From: Lentimicrobiaceae bacterium
GTDB lineage: Bacteria; Bacteroidota; Bacteroidia; Bacteroidales; Lentimicrobiaceae
Assembly (NCBI GenBank): GCA_028697695.1
Contig: JAQVEI010000191.1
Span: forward strand, 1 to 5,394
Reading direction: 5' to 3'
DNA: 5,394 bases
The position numbers were made by a program, and so were the translations under genes. Shown here in pieces: positions 5,364 through 5,394 of the stretch (positions within the stretch are counted from its first letter, which is position 1; every line of letters begins with the position of its first letter). The notes below the pieces were generated by a model that saw only the letters and a program-made list of their open reading frames with translations, did no database searches and had not been told where the DNA came from.

Positions 5364-5394
5364 ATGGAAAAGCGTTTAAATGCTAATCACCTTA
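5364..5394 (+). CDS. N-terminal fragment of an unidentified protein (3' end outside window)
   Basis: An ATG with GGAGG 5 nt upstream opens a frame that runs to the window edge, giving MEKRLNANHL. Ten residues are too few to assign a family. A candidate -10 box (5307-5312) suggests that it has its own promoter. The call rests on the ribosome site and the lack of any other gene after 5206. Confidence 0.5.
   Translation, partial: MEKRLNANHL

Overview
All convincing genes in this 5.4 kb bacterial window lie on the + strand, and the window falls into two or three compositional blocks. Hand counts on sample lines give about 53% G+C at 481-540, 40% at 1621-1680 and 2341-2400, and 37% at 3841-3900. 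The sequence does not fix the organism. The four-gene ABC/LytTR module is of a kind typical of Firmicutes (Clostridia, lactic acid bacteria), with strong AGGAGG ribosome sites. The left block is richer in G+C and could be the native background of a different anaerobe, possibly Chloroflexi-like; that is inference only.

Left block (1-1402): the last 38 codons of an unidentified gene are followed 12 nt later by a complete cytosolic alkaline-phosphatase-superfamily phosphodiesterase/nucleotide pyrophosphatase with every expected metal ligand. Next (1448-2095) is an integral-membrane DUF3267 protein with an HExxH zinc-protease motif; its start is uncertain.

Middle block (2096-4753): a 196 nt intergenic region carries a compact control region: a 16 bp direct repeat with a 21 bp period, a candidate -35/-10 pair, and an 18 bp near-palindrome in the spacer between them. 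It precedes a tightly packed operon: ABC-2 exporter ATPase, ABC-2 permease, stand-alone LytTR DNA-binding regulator, and DUF3021 four-helix membrane protein. The likely logic is that the DUF3021 protein senses a membrane signal and restrains or activates the LytTR protein. That protein would bind the direct repeats and control its own operon, producing an exporter of an unknown (perhaps antimicrobial or peptide) substrate.

Right block (4754-5394): after a 105 nt gap with an A/T-armed hairpin comes a short inorganic-pyrophosphatase-like protein that lacks one catalytic Asp. A 157 nt non-coding stretch with a perfect TATAAT follows, then the first ten codons of another gene.

The most noteworthy signal outside the genes is the operator architecture at 2184-2259. 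The gene families are recognisable and the ABC/LytTR/DUF3021 arrangement is known in outline, so I see no wholly new system. The binding sites, the Q-loop substitution in the ATPase and the degenerate pyrophosphatase are worth checking.
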